Origin: Helicobacter_F equorum
Lineage (GTDB): Bacteria > Campylobacterota > Campylobacteria > Campylobacterales > Helicobacteraceae
Direction: 5' to 3'
Assembly: GCF_042649585.1 (NCBI RefSeq)
Contig: NZ_JBHRZM010000002.1
Coordinates: 124,001 to 188,000, forward strand
Length of the DNA stretch: 64,000 bases
In this document: piece by piece, positions 54,110-63,770 of the stretch
Layout of the letters: each line of letters begins with the position of its first letter
Numbering within the stretch: position 1 is the first letter of the stretch
The notes under the pieces: model-generated
The model's input: only the letters and a program-made list of their open reading frames with translations
The model's database searches: none
Told to the model about the DNA's origin: nothing
Position numbers and translations under genes: made by a program

Positions 54110-55456
54110 ATGAATACACAAAATCAGTATATCCAAGACATTACCAAGCATAGTTTTAGGGAAGTTTTTGCCACATTTATCAAGGCAGAATCTTTTAGTG
54201 GAATTTTGTTGTTTTTTTGTGCTGTATGTGCAATGGTAGTTGCAAACTCTCCATTATCAGAGTGGTATTTTTGGCTATGGCATGAGAATCTAGGCTTTAG
54301 TTTTGGTACACATTTTTATGGATTTAGGATTCATGATTGGATCAATGATGTGCTAATGGCAATATTCTTTCTTATGGTTGGTTTAGAAATTAAGCGTGAA
54401 GTGCTTTTTGGGGATTTATCAGGATTTAAAAAAGCAGCGTTTCCAGTCATAGGTGCACTAGGTGGTATGGTGGTACCAGCTCTTATATACTTTGCTCTTA
54501 ATGTTGGCACTGCTTCTTGGCATGGATTTGGTATCCCTATGGCGACAGATATTGCGTTTGCACTTGGTGTTATTTTGCTTCTAGGTAAGCGTGTCCCAAT
54601 GGCTTTAAAAGTATTTTTGGTAACACTTGCAGTTGCAGATGATTTAGGAGCTATCGTGGTGATTGCAACCGCATATCCTTCAGCAGATGGGTTGCATTTG
54701 AGTTGGTTGCTTGGGGCTGCGTGTGTTATAGGGGTATTAATTGTGCTCAATAAAACAGGTGTGCGCCACCTTGGAATCTATCTTGCCGTTGGTATGGTAT
54801 TGTGGTTTTGTGTGCATCATAGTGGCATTCATGCGACTATTGCTGCAGTTGCTTTGGCATTTTGTATTCCCATTCAGCCAAAGATTCAGAGCAAAGATTT
54901 TATTACATTGCTTGAGGCATTACCACAGAATTTTAAAAATCTTGATACGAATCATCGCACAAATGCATTACTTACAAATGAACAAGTGCATCTTGTAAGC
55001 ACTTTGGCAAAAGATTCGCTTGATGTCCAAAACCCGCTTTTGCGTCTAGAACATGCTTTGCAACCAATTTGTGCATATATGATAATGCCACTTTTTGCAT
55101 TTGCTAATGCCGGTGTGGATATACGCGGTGAGATACATATGAGTATCGATCATATTATGCTTGGCGTATTTTTGGGGCTTGTTGTTGGAAAACCTCTAGG
55201 GATATTACTTTTTACCTTTGTGTGTGAAAAGATCGGTATCGCAGCGAGACCTCAAGGCGTGAGTTGGGGACATATTTTGGGTGCTGGTATGCTAGGGGGC
55301 ATAGGTTTTACGATGTCTATTTTTGTCTCTAATTTAGCATTTGAGAGTGCACAATCTCAAGATGTCGCAAAAATTTCTATTTTGCTTGCCTCCAGTGTAG
55401 CAGGAATTTTGGGGGCGGCTTTTTTGGGATTTGTGAAGCGTCAGGCTAATACTTAG
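54110..55456 (+). CDS. nhaA: Na+/H+ antiporter NhaA
   Basis: 448 residues. Twelve spans with the paired ion-binding Asp in LAVADDLGAIVVIA and the family blocks DVLMAIFFLMVGLEIKRE and GIPMATDIAFALGV. A polar loop of about 50 residues in the middle (IQSKDFITLLEALPQNFKNL) is larger than in E. coli, as seen in other Helicobacter. It exports sodium at neutral to alkaline pH. Confidence 0.95.
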   Translation: MNTQNQYIQDITKHSFREVFATFIKAESFSGILLFFCAVCAMVVANSPLSEWYFWLWHENLGFSFGTHFYGFRIHDWINDVLMAIFFLMVGLEIKREVLFGDLSGFKKAAFPVIGALGGMVVPALIYFALNVGTASWHGFGIPMATDIAFALGVILLLGKRVPMALKVFLVTLAVADDLGAIVVIATAYPSADGLHLSWLLGAACVIGVLIVLNKTGVRHLGIYLAVGMVLWFCVHHSGIHATIAAVALAFCIPIQPKIQSKDFITLLEALPQNFKNLDTNHRTNALLTNEQVHLVSTLAKDSLDVQNPLLRLEHALQPICAYMIMPLFAFANAGVDIRGEIHMSIDHIMLGVFLGLVVGKPLGILLFTFVCEKIGIAARPQGVSWGHILGAGMLGGIGFTMSIFVSNLAFESAQSQDVAKISILLASSVAGILGAAFLGFVKRQANT

Positions 55457-55506
55457 CTATAAAGTGCAAGTATATTCAAAATTTAAATTCTACATAAAGG
55501 ATAGTC

Positions 55507-55821
55507 ATGGAACAACAAGGACAAATAACACAACAAGCAGGTGGCTTGCAAGATACACTCATAGGATTGGCGCCAATTTTATTTTTTATTGCACTGATTT
55601 ATCTTCTTATTGTTCGCCCGCAAAACTCAAGACGTAAAAAACACCAAGAGATGATTACTAATCTCAAAAAGGGAGATAAGATTATTACAACGGGTGGTTT
55701 AATAGTTGAGGTAGTTAAGCCAGAGGAGAATTTTTTTAGTGTAAAACTTAATGATGACACGATTGTAAAACTCTCTAAAGAGTTTGTTGCATACAAGCTT
55801 GATGAGCAAGAGACAAAGTAA
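55507..55821 (+). CDS. yajC: Preprotein translocase accessory subunit YajC
   Basis: 104 residues. One membrane span (LIGLAPILFFIALIYLLIV) followed by RPQNSRRKKHQEM and the conserved LKKGDKIITTGGLIVEV. It works with SecDF at the Sec channel. AAAGGA lies ahead of ATG; secD follows after 10 bp. Confidence 0.95.
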   Translation: MEQQGQITQQAGGLQDTLIGLAPILFFIALIYLLIVRPQNSRRKKHQEMITNLKKGDKIITTGGLIVEVVKPEENFFSVKLNDDTIVKLSKEFVAYKLDEQETK

Positions 55822-55831
55822 AAGTTGTTAG

Positions 55832-57454
55832 ATGAAAAAGGCTTTTAATTATCGCTTATGGGTATTTATTTTTGTCGCGGTTTTGGGAGTTATTCTTAGT
55901 CTTCCCTCCATTTTTGGTATCCAAGGGCGTAAGGTTGCTTTGGGATTGGATTTGCAAGGAGGACTTAATCTTTTACTAGAGGTTAAGACCCAAGAAGCGA
56001 TTAAGGCACGTCTTTCTTCTTTGGCTTCAAGCATTGCATATGAAAGCAATGAAAAAAAGATTTTGATAGATTCTGTAAGGATTGTAGATGATCACATTAT
56101 ATTTGAGATGTTTGATAGAAAAGAAAAACTTCAAATAGATCAGATTCTAGCAAAATTTGATGGAATAAGCGTTATAGAAGATAATAATACTTTTAGCATT
56201 GCTTTCACACAAGAAGAAATTCCAAAGATTGAAGAAGATGCACTCAATCAAGCCATAAGCACTATTAGAAAACGCTTGGATATTTTTGGTTTGCAAGAAC
56301 CAAGCGTAACCAAGCGAGGTAAGAATAATATCCTTGTGGAAGTGCCCGGCAAGAATACGCCAGATGAAGAAGAGCGTTTGCGCAAACTTATTTCTAAGCC
56401 ATCGCATTTACAATTTATGGCAGTAGATGAGGATCGCAATGCAAGAGTGAATCTTATGAATGAGAGTGAAGCACAAAGTTATGGTGATGTGATCTTGCCA
56501 TTTGCTCAAGATTTTAATGAGGGTGAAGGTGCATTATTACTTGTCAAAAAAGTTCCTATTTTAGATGGTTCTTCAATTTCTAGCGCTTCCCCTGCGCGCG
56601 ACAACAATGGCAAATATGTTGTAAATTTTATGCTTAACTCTGATGGAGCACAACAATTTGGCAATTTTACTGCTAAAAATATAGGCAAAAGATTGGCAAT
56701 AGTTCTTGATGATAAGGTATATTCTGCACCTGTGGTACGTGCTAGAATTAGTGATAGTGGGCAAATTAGTGGAAATTTTGATAAAAATAGTGCCGCTGAT
56801 TTATCTATCACACTTAAAAGTGGCGCTCTTCCTGCATCTATGGAAGTGATAGAAAAGCGCGGTGTGGGTCCAAGTTTGGGATCAGATAGTATTCGCGCTT
56901 CACTTATTGCTCTTGTGAGTGGCTTTGTAATGGTAGTCATTTTTATGGTATTGTATTACAATATAGCTGGAATCATCGCTGTGAGTGCATTATTAGTGAA
57001 CATTGTGCTGATTGTAGCTGTTATGTCTTTATTTGGTGCAACTCTTACATTACCGGGTATGGCAGGGATCGTGCTTACCGTGGGTATGGCAGTTGATGCA
57101 AATATCATTATTAATGAGCGTATTAGAGAGGCTCTAAGACTTGGCAATAATGTCATAAAGTCCATAGAGATAGGTTATACAAATGCTTCTCGTGCTATCT
57201 TTGATTCAAATATTACGACATTTTTGATAGCAATTTTGCTGTATGCAAATGCTACAGGAGCAATACAAGGTTTTGCTATTACCCTAAGTTTGGGGATTAT
57301 AGCCTCCATTCTTACTGCAATTATTGGTACGCATGGTATTTATGTTGCTCTTTTACCCAAGCTTGCTAAAACAAATAATACTTTTTTGTGGTTTGGTATC
57401 AAAAATGGTAGTATAGATCCAAAACAGCCACAAAATAATCACACAAAAAAGTAG
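55832..57454 (+). CDS. secD: Protein translocase subunit SecD
   Basis: 540 residues. First span, then LGLDLQGGLNLLLEV (D1 motif), a periplasmic P1 domain with SKPSHLQFMAVDE, and five C-terminal spans with LTLPGMAGIVLTVGMAVDAN, NERIREALR and the last segment GFAITLSLGIIASILTAI. It uses proton motive force to help pull proteins through SecYEG. Confidence 0.96.
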   Translation: MKKAFNYRLWVFIFVAVLGVILSLPSIFGIQGRKVALGLDLQGGLNLLLEVKTQEAIKARLSSLASSIAYESNEKKILIDSVRIVDDHIIFEMFDRKEKLQIDQILAKFDGISVIEDNNTFSIAFTQEEIPKIEEDALNQAISTIRKRLDIFGLQEPSVTKRGKNNILVEVPGKNTPDEEERLRKLISKPSHLQFMAVDEDRNARVNLMNESEAQSYGDVILPFAQDFNEGEGALLLVKKVPILDGSSISSASPARDNNGKYVVNFMLNSDGAQQFGNFTAKNIGKRLAIVLDDKVYSAPVVRARISDSGQISGNFDKNSAADLSITLKSGALPASMEVIEKRGVGPSLGSDSIRASLIALVSGFVMVVIFMVLYYNIAGIIAVSALLVNIVLIVAVMSLFGATLTLPGMAGIVLTVGMAVDANIIINERIREALRLGNNVIKSIEIGYTNASRAIFDSNITTFLIAILLYANATGAIQGFAITLSLGIIASILTAIIGTHGIYVALLPKLAKTNNTFLWFGIKNGSIDPKQPQNNHTKK

Positions 57455-57464
57455 GGGGAGCGTT

Positions 57465-58439
57465 ATGGAAGTCTTTCAAACGACAAAAATTTATGACTTT
57501 ACAAGATATAGCTTTTATGGGCTTATTATCTCTACTATTTTATGTTTGGGATCAGTAGTTTTGATAGTCACAAAAGATTTTAAGCTTGGTATTGATTTTG
57601 CCGGTGGTAGCATTGTGCAGATTCAATATAATAATATCTCCCAAGCACCATTGCCACAGATTCGAGAGATTCTCTCACAACACGAAGAGTTTAAGGGCTT
57701 TCAAGTGAGTGAGTTTGGTACACCCAATGAAGTGCTGATAAAATTGCCTCTTGTAGAGAATCCTAAAGCTTCTGCCTCGCAGATAGTGCAAGAGATACTT
57801 AAATCCACAGGGGAGTTTAGCATACGGCGTAATGATGAGATAGGTGCTAAGGTTGGCGATGAATTCAAATACAAAGGAATCTTATCGCTTACACTTGCTT
57901 TTATTGCAATGATGATATATATTTCATTCCGCTATGAATGGCGTTTTGCTTTGGCTGGAATTGTGGCGTTAATGCATGATGTGATTTTGGCATCAGCTGT
58001 CGTGATTCTTGCTGATATTGATTTTAATCTCGAAGTATTAGCAGCGCTTTTGACATTAATAGGTTATTCGATCAATGATACAATTATTATTTTTGATAGA
58101 ATCCGAGAACAAATGCTTGCAAAACGCGTGAATGATATGAAATATGTTATTAATGAGGCGCTCTCACGCACATTATCGCGCACCTTGCTTACTTCACTTA
58201 CTGTGTTTTTTGTGGTTTTGACATTATATCTCTTTGGTGGTGAAATCATTAGAGGATTTTCTTTGCCTATGCTCGCTGGTGTGATAATAGGCACATATAG
58301 CTCTATGTTTGTTGCACCACGCTTAGCTTTGATATTTGGCTTTAACCTCGAGGAGTATTATCAAAAAGAAATGAAAAAACTCAAAAAACAAGAGAATAAA
58401 AAACGCCTACGCGCTATGTATGAGAAAGGTGTAGTATAA
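57465..58439 (+). CDS. secF: Protein translocase subunit SecF
   Basis: 324 residues. KLGIDFAGGSIVQIQY marks SecF, followed by a short periplasmic domain and five spans with LTLIGYSINDTIIIFDRIRE and SRTLLTSLTVFFVV. A basic tail (KKLKKQENKKRLR) ends the protein. Follows secD by 10 bp in the normal order. Confidence 0.96.
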   Translation: MEVFQTTKIYDFTRYSFYGLIISTILCLGSVVLIVTKDFKLGIDFAGGSIVQIQYNNISQAPLPQIREILSQHEEFKGFQVSEFGTPNEVLIKLPLVENPKASASQIVQEILKSTGEFSIRRNDEIGAKVGDEFKYKGILSLTLAFIAMMIYISFRYEWRFALAGIVALMHDVILASAVVILADIDFNLEVLAALLTLIGYSINDTIIIFDRIREQMLAKRVNDMKYVINEALSRTLSRTLLTSLTVFFVVLTLYLFGGEIIRGFSLPMLAGVIIGTYSSMFVAPRLALIFGFNLEEYYQKEMKKLKKQENKKRLRAMYEKGVV

Positions 58440-58451
58440 AAGGAGGCTTAT

Positions 58452-58793
58452 ATGAATTGGGGTAGAGTATTTTCTGTTTTTTTTAGTATGCTAGGTTTGA
58501 CGCTTAGTGTGGCGTTTTTGTATGAAAATAATGTGGTAATTTTGTTTTTGGCAACTTCTGTAAATTTTGTCTGTGTGACTTTACGAATTGGGGTAAAACA
58601 CTCATTATCAGCAGAGATTCTAGCGACATTGCTTGTTGGTGTGATGCATCTTGTAGCAGGGTTTATAATCTTGCAAGTGTTTGAATCTTTACATTTAGCA
58701 TATGCTATAGTGCTTGGCGCAGTGGTGGCAAATGCCGTATCACTTTTATTATTGGTGCTTGAAAGTATTAAGGATACTCAAGAAGATATATAG
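58452..58793 (+). CDS. Small integral membrane protein (DUF6394-like)
   Basis: 113 residues with four predicted spans: SVFFSMLGLTLSVAFLY, VILFLATSVNFVCVTL, ILATLLVGVMHLVAGFIILQ and YAIVLGAVVANAVSLLLLV. A protein of this kind follows secF in H. pylori as I recall. Function unknown; the link with secDF could be only operon sharing. AGGAGG precedes the ATG. Confidence 0.75.
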   Translation: MNWGRVFSVFFSMLGLTLSVAFLYENNVVILFLATSVNFVCVTLRIGVKHSLSAEILATLLVGVMHLVAGFIILQVFESLHLAYAIVLGAVVANAVSLLLLVLESIKDTQEDI

Positions 58794-58802
58794 GAAGTTA
58801 CA

Positions 58803-59837
58803 ATGGAAAAAGAAGTTTTTCGCAAAAAGATTTATAATCCCGATAGTATAGAAAGTGTCAATGATCGTAAAATCTTTGGTGGTAACCCAACAAGTATGTT
58901 TGATCTTAACAAAATCAAATATCAATGGGCATATACATTATGGAAGAAAATGCTTGCAAATACTTGGTTTCCCGAAGAAGTAAATATGAATGCCGATAAG
59001 CGGGATTATAACGGAGGTCTTACGCCTCAAGAAAAGCTTGGTTATGATAGGGCATTAGCGCAACTTATTTTTATGGATTCATTGCAGACAAATAATCTCA
59101 TAGATAATGTTAATCCTTATGTGACTAGCCCAGAGATAAATCTCGTGCTTGTGCGTCAAGCGTATGAGGAGGCTTTGCATTCTCAAAGTTATGCAGTAAT
59201 GGTAGAATCTATTTCAGCAAATACTGATGAAATTTATAATATGTGGCGTGTGGATATGCAGTTGCGACACAAGAACGATTATATTGCAAATGTGTATTTG
59301 GATCTTTCAAAAAATCCTACAGAACATAATCTTCTTAAAGCTATGTTTGCCAATCAGATTTTAGAGGGGATTTATTTTTATAGTGGATTTTGTTATTTTT
59401 ATACATTGGCACGCAGTGGTAAAATGCTAGGTAGTGCGCAAATGATACGTTTTATCCAACGCGATGAAGTTACGCATCTTATATTGTTTCAAAATATGAT
59501 TAATTCTTTGCGTAAGGAACGCGATGACCTCTTTACAGATAGTCTAGAAGAGGAAGTCATAGAGCTTTTTAGAAAAGCAGTAGAGGTAGAAACAGCGTGG
59601 GGAGAATACATAACACAAGGGCAGATTCTAGGACTTACAAGCGAGATTATAGGGCAATATATTCAATATCTTGCCGATGAGCGTTTATATAGAGTAGGAT
59701 TTCCTAAGCTTTATAATGTGTCTCATCCTATCAAATGGGTGGATCAATTTAGTAGCTTTAATGACCAAAAGACGAATTTCTTTGAGGCTAAGGTAACAAA
59801 TTACGCAAAAGGGAGTATAGATTTCGATGATTTCTAA
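58803..59837 (+). CDS. nrdB: Ribonucleoside-diphosphate reductase beta subunit (class Ia)
   Basis: 344 residues. The iron and radical residues are seen in YEEALHSQSY (Glu, His and radical Tyr) and in RDEVTHLILF (second Glu-His). It makes the tyrosyl radical that the alpha subunit NrdA uses to reduce ribonucleotides. nrdA is not in the window. The stop overlaps the start of the nitrilase gene by 11 bp. Confidence 0.95.
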   Translation: MEKEVFRKKIYNPDSIESVNDRKIFGGNPTSMFDLNKIKYQWAYTLWKKMLANTWFPEEVNMNADKRDYNGGLTPQEKLGYDRALAQLIFMDSLQTNNLIDNVNPYVTSPEINLVLVRQAYEEALHSQSYAVMVESISANTDEIYNMWRVDMQLRHKNDYIANVYLDLSKNPTEHNLLKAMFANQILEGIYFYSGFCYFYTLARSGKMLGSAQMIRFIQRDEVTHLILFQNMINSLRKERDDLFTDSLEEEVIELFRKAVEVETAWGEYITQGQILGLTSEIIGQYIQYLADERLYRVGFPKLYNVSHPIKWVDQFSSFNDQKTNFFEAKVTNYAKGSIDFDDF

Positions 59838-60561
59838 AACATTGTATGCACTGCAGGTGAAAATTGGGACAGATTTTGAATTTAATCTAAAAAAAGTGCT
59901 CACACTTTTGGATCAATGCCAAGAAGATTCTATTGTTTGCACACCAGAGGTAGTTTTTAGTGGGTTTTCCTATCAGCGCATGGAAGAAGCGGCAGAATTT
60001 TCCAAAATCGCGACACAAACACTCATGGAAGCCACAAAGAATCATACACTCATCACAACTATGATAGAAAAAAATCATCAACATTTTTTTAATAATCTAA
60101 AGGTATTTCATAAGGGTGAGATTGTTCACAAACAATCCAAACACAAACTCTTTGTCTTAGGTGATGAACAATTGCACTTTTGCGCAGGTTCAGAAGATGA
60201 AATTGCACCATTTTATATAGATTCTATAAAATGTGCGGCATTGAATTGTTTTGAGTTACGCTTTATTGATTTGTGGAAGCGTGTGCAAGGGGCAGATATT
60301 ATTTTTGTTCCTGCACAATGGGGTAAGCAACGCAAGGATCAATTCGAAACACTTTGCAAGGCTTTGGCAATTGCTAATCAAAGCTTTGTTGTGGCAAGTG
60401 ATGGGGCAAATGATACAATGGCAAAAGGTAGTTCTGTTATCACACCTTATGGGGTTGTGTATAAAAATGACAAAAAAGAATGTGTGCACGCACAAGTAGA
60501 TTTACATGAAACCTCTAAAATGAGAAAATATATCCAAACCGGCATACAAATAAATCTTTAA
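59827..60561 (+). CDS. Carbon-nitrogen hydrolase (nitrilase superfamily)
   Basis: 244 residues. The catalytic Glu-Lys-Cys set is visible: CTPEVVFSGF (Glu), SKHKLFV (Lys) and ALNCFELRF (Cys), so it should be active as an amidase of unknown substrate. The start ATG is inside the end of nrdB, implying coupled translation. I do not recall a gene here in H. pylori, where pcm follows nrdB. Confidence 0.87.
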   Translation: MISKTLYALQVKIGTDFEFNLKKVLTLLDQCQEDSIVCTPEVVFSGFSYQRMEEAAEFSKIATQTLMEATKNHTLITTMIEKNHQHFFNNLKVFHKGEIVHKQSKHKLFVLGDEQLHFCAGSEDEIAPFYIDSIKCAALNCFELRFIDLWKRVQGADIIFVPAQWGKQRKDQFETLCKALAIANQSFVVASDGANDTMAKGSSVITPYGVVYKNDKKECVHAQVDLHETSKMRKYIQTGIQINL

Positions 60562-60570
60562 AGGATTTTG

Positions 60571-61221
60571 ATGTATGCAAATGCAAAGATGGTGGCAGAG
60601 ATTCAAAAACATGTGAAGATTTCCCCATCTGTAGCTAAGGCTTTAGGGATCGTAGATAGGGCATTTTTTGTTCCTCCGAGTTTTAAATACAATGCTTATA
60701 GTTTAGATTCTTTGCCATTAGAAGATTCACAATGGATTAGCTCCCCACTTACAGTGGCTATTATGACAGAATCTCTTTTGGCAGATGGTGGAGAAAGTGT
60801 GCTTGAGATTGGTTGTGGTAGCGGATATCAGGCGATGGTGCTTTCCCATCTTTTTAAATATGTGTATACCATAGAGCGTATCGAGCAATTACTCATAGAG
60901 GCAAAAAGACGCTTTCACTTACTCAATGCGCATAATATTTTTGCAAAACTTGGTGATGGGCAAGATGGTTGGGAGCAACACGCGCCTTTTGATGCTATCA
61001 TTTTTAGTGCATGTGCTAGAGAGATTCCGCATGGACTTGTCAATCAATTAAAAGAAGGTGGCATACTTTTGGCACCAATGTTTGATAAGCTAGATTCCAC
61101 ACAACAACGTATTACACGATTTGTAAAACAAAATGGCACTTTGAGTGCACCACTTGTGATTACGCAGTGTTGTTTTGTTGATGTATGTGATGGGATTGTG
61201 TCGTATCGACAAGGATCGTGA
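60571..61221 (+). CDS. pcm: Protein-L-isoaspartate O-methyltransferase
   Basis: 216 residues from ATG 60571, with AAGGA five bases ahead; a TTG three bases earlier is in frame. SAM motif I is VLEIGCGSGYQAMVLSHL, and LPLEDSQWISSPLTVAIMTE and YTIERIEQLL follow. It repairs damaged aspartyl residues. The next gene's real start overlaps or abuts the stop. Confidence 0.93.
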   Translation: MYANAKMVAEIQKHVKISPSVAKALGIVDRAFFVPPSFKYNAYSLDSLPLEDSQWISSPLTVAIMTESLLADGGESVLEIGCGSGYQAMVLSHLFKYVYTIERIEQLLIEAKRRFHLLNAHNIFAKLGDGQDGWEQHAPFDAIIFSACAREIPHGLVNQLKEGGILLAPMFDKLDSTQQRITRFVKQNGTLSAPLVITQCCFVDVCDGIVSYRQGS

Positions 61222-61222
61222 T

Positions 61223-61936
61223 ATGGATACTACCTTTGCATGGAATATATGGAGCGTATGCATTGCTTTATGTGTTTTAGCGTGTGGGGTAGGTTTTGGG
61301 GTTTTATATATGCGTCGATATTTGCATATTTCTTATACACGGGCTTTATCGAGTATGATTGTGGTGAGTATAATGCTTTTTGCTTTGGTGGTATTTGTGC
61401 AAAATACTTATGATACATCACTAGCTCACACTTCACATATTTTTGTGTTCTCTTATGGCATATTGTTGTATATCGTATTGCTTATGCTGTGCATTATGGC
61501 ATATATCGATTGGGTGTATTTGGCATTGCCAGAATCTTTGTTGATAATATTTTTTGTGTTTAGTTGCGCATGTGTATTTATCATATCTTTTGATGCTTGG
61601 ACGCATATCATCAATGCTCTAGCACTTATGGGTGGCACTTTTGTGATGCGATTTTTTGGCGAGATAGTATTTCAAAAACCATTGCTTGGTGAAGCTGATA
61701 TTGTTGTATTTGGCGGTCTTGGGCTTTGTTTTGGAGTATTATTTACGCTCATTAGTGTGCTTATAGCAAGTTTTTTAGCACTTCTTTTTATGAGTGTTCG
61801 TTTGGTGGTTGCAAAATCCTATTCCCAATCTTTTCCGTTTGTGAGTTATCTCTTTGCAGGTGTATTGATAAGCTATGTAGGGAATGCAGAGAATCTCATA
61901 TGGGTATTGCTAGATAATGGAGTGTGGTATGTTTAA
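61223..61936 (+). CDS. Prepilin peptidase-like (A24) membrane protein
   Basis: 237 residues from ATG 61223, with AAGGA ahead. About seven spans. Two Asp that could form the A24 site are in MAYIDWVYLALPE and LGEADIVVFGGLG, the latter replacing the usual GxGDxK with GEAD-IV. The N-terminal CxxC methylase domain of full PilD is absent. No pilin or type II secretion genes are in the window. It overlaps the lptF-like gene by 8 bp. Confidence 0.78.
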   Translation: MDTTFAWNIWSVCIALCVLACGVGFGVLYMRRYLHISYTRALSSMIVVSIMLFALVVFVQNTYDTSLAHTSHIFVFSYGILLYIVLLMLCIMAYIDWVYLALPESLLIIFFVFSCACVFIISFDAWTHIINALALMGGTFVMRFFGEIVFQKPLLGEADIVVFGGLGLCFGVLFTLISVLIASFLALLFMSVRLVVAKSYSQSFPFVSYLFAGVLISYVGNAENLIWVLLDNGVWYV

Positions 61937-62981
61937 GCGTTATATGTTTTTGTCATTTTCGCAACTCTTTTTTCCATTTTTTCTTGTTCTTTTGTTTATT
62001 GCCTCTGTAGTGCTTATTATTAGTATTGCTGGCAAAACCTATGTTGTGAAGATGAGTTTTCTTGATTTGTTTGCACTTTTTGCATATTCATTGCCTGGTA
62101 GTGTATTTTTTATCATTTCTATCACTTTTTTTGCCTCACTCACACTTGGGATTGCACGACTTTCATATGATTATGAAATGATGGTGTTTTTTGCATTGGG
62201 CATTAAACCTATGAATATTCTTAAAACATTTTTGCCTATCACGCTTATTGCTACACTTATTTTGCTTGTTTTTTCGCTTGTGCTTGTCCCACTTTCTAAT
62301 AGTGCATCTAAAAATTTCATTGCTAAAAAGCGGGCCGATATTGATGTGAATTTACGAGCTGGTGAGCTTGGGCAAAAGCTTGGAGATTGGCTTATATATG
62401 TTGATGAAGTCAAGGATAGAAAGTATAAAAATTTGATTTTATATTCTCAAGATACAGATTCTGAAAGTTTTGTAGTCGCCCAAGATGGCAAAACAAGAAA
62501 CAGAGATGGGCTTTTTGAACTTTTGTTGGAGCGTGGTGATGTGTATTTTGCGCAAGACAATGAAATACGAAAGATTCTCTATAACAATATGAATGTGCGT
62601 CAGATCCTAGGTGAGCCACAGCTAAGTGGATATGATTTACTTGGATATTGGGAAGAAGCTTTTGCGTATATGATTACTTCTTTGCCACGCAAGGATATTC
62701 CACTCTCTGTAAGATCCAAGGAGCGTAAGATTTCACAAGCAGTGTTAGTTTCGATTTTTCCACTTGTATCATTGTTTCTGGTGCTTAGCTTTGGGATTGC
62801 AAATCCAAGATTTCAATCAAACAAATCCTATTTTTATGTGATTGGCGCTACGGCTTTGTATTTTGTCATAGTGCATATTGCTTCAGAAAATTTTCCTTTT
62901 TTGGGAATTGTGTGTATTCCTCTTGTGTGGCTTGTGTCTTCGTATTTTTTGTATATTAGAGCTATTAAGCATTATTATTAG
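61929..62981 (+). CDS. LptF/LptG family permease
   Basis: 350 residues from ATG 61929, with GGAG six bases ahead; an in-frame ATG at 61917 is within the preceding gene. Three N-terminal spans, a periplasmic jellyroll middle (about 110-255) and three C-terminal spans is the LptF/G layout, with YDYEMMVFFALGI as the ATPase-coupling helix. It is part of the LPS export bridge. A single copy here; its partner is elsewhere. Confidence 0.85.
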   Translation: MFKRYMFLSFSQLFFPFFLVLLFIASVVLIISIAGKTYVVKMSFLDLFALFAYSLPGSVFFIISITFFASLTLGIARLSYDYEMMVFFALGIKPMNILKTFLPITLIATLILLVFSLVLVPLSNSASKNFIAKKRADIDVNLRAGELGQKLGDWLIYVDEVKDRKYKNLILYSQDTDSESFVVAQDGKTRNRDGLFELLLERGDVYFAQDNEIRKILYNNMNVRQILGEPQLSGYDLLGYWEEAFAYMITSLPRKDIPLSVRSKERKISQAVLVSIFPLVSLFLVLSFGIANPRFQSNKSYFYVIGATALYFVIVHIASENFPFLGIVCIPLVWLVSSYFLYIRAIKHYY

Positions 62982-62996
62982 AATCTAGATATTGTG

Positions 62997-63770
62997 ATGA
63001 GAGTTTTGGCTAAGATTGCCTATGATGGTAGTGCATTTAGCGGGTTTGCGCCACAAAAAGAACAAGGCATTGTAAGTGTAAGTAATACGCTACATGAGAT
63101 TCTCTCTCGTGTAGGGATAGATTCTAAAATTTTGGCAGCTGGACGCACAGATAAGGGTGTGCATGCTAGAGCACAGGTGATCACTTTTGATGTGGCACAT
63201 CGGTGGGATTTGGTGTATTTACGTACATTATTAAACAAAAAGAGTTATCCGCATATTTTCTTTATCTCCTTACGCTATGTGAGTGAAGATTTTCACCCAC
63301 GTTTTTGGGCTATATGGAGGGCGTATCGCTATCTTGTAGGTTTGCAAATACCAAATCCATTTATTGCGCGTTTTGTAAGCTATGAGCAATTTGGAGATAT
63401 ACATCGCCTCCAAGAAGCCTTGAGGCTTTTTAGGGGAAGTCATGATTTTGTATTTTTCAAAAAGCAAGGCACACATAATAAAGATTCTATACGCACTATC
63501 ATGCAAAGCTATGCTTATGTGTATCGTGATTTTCTCATCGTGTATATACGTGCTAATGGTTTTTTGCGAGCTCAAGTGCATTTAATGCTAGGTGCCAGTT
63601 TTAGTTATGCACGCGGAGAATTATCAAAACCGCAACTTCAAGCACAAATAGATGCGCAATCTCGCTATCATAGCACACCAGTAAGCCCAAATGGTTTGTA
63701 TCTTTGCGGAGTAGGTTATTCTTCTATGAGTGTATCGACAATGCTATCAAGCGGTGAGAATATTCTGTGA
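62997..63770 (+). CDS. truA: tRNA pseudouridine(38-40) synthase
   Basis: 257 residues from ATG 62997. The catalytic Asp is in AAGRTDKGVHARAQV, with IAYDGSAFSGFAPQ at the start and the late RYHSTPVSPNGLYLCGV. The last ~17 residues (YSSMSVSTMLSSGENIL) go past the usual end of TruA and are encoded by DNA that also codes, on the other strand, the end of an AsmA-like protein. Confidence 0.93.
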   Translation: MRVLAKIAYDGSAFSGFAPQKEQGIVSVSNTLHEILSRVGIDSKILAAGRTDKGVHARAQVITFDVAHRWDLVYLRTLLNKKSYPHIFFISLRYVSEDFHPRFWAIWRAYRYLVGLQIPNPFIARFVSYEQFGDIHRLQEALRLFRGSHDFVFFKKQGTHNKDSIRTIMQSYAYVYRDFLIVYIRANGFLRAQVHLMLGASFSYARGELSKPQLQAQIDAQSRYHSTPVSPNGLYLCGVGYSSMSVSTMLSSGENIL

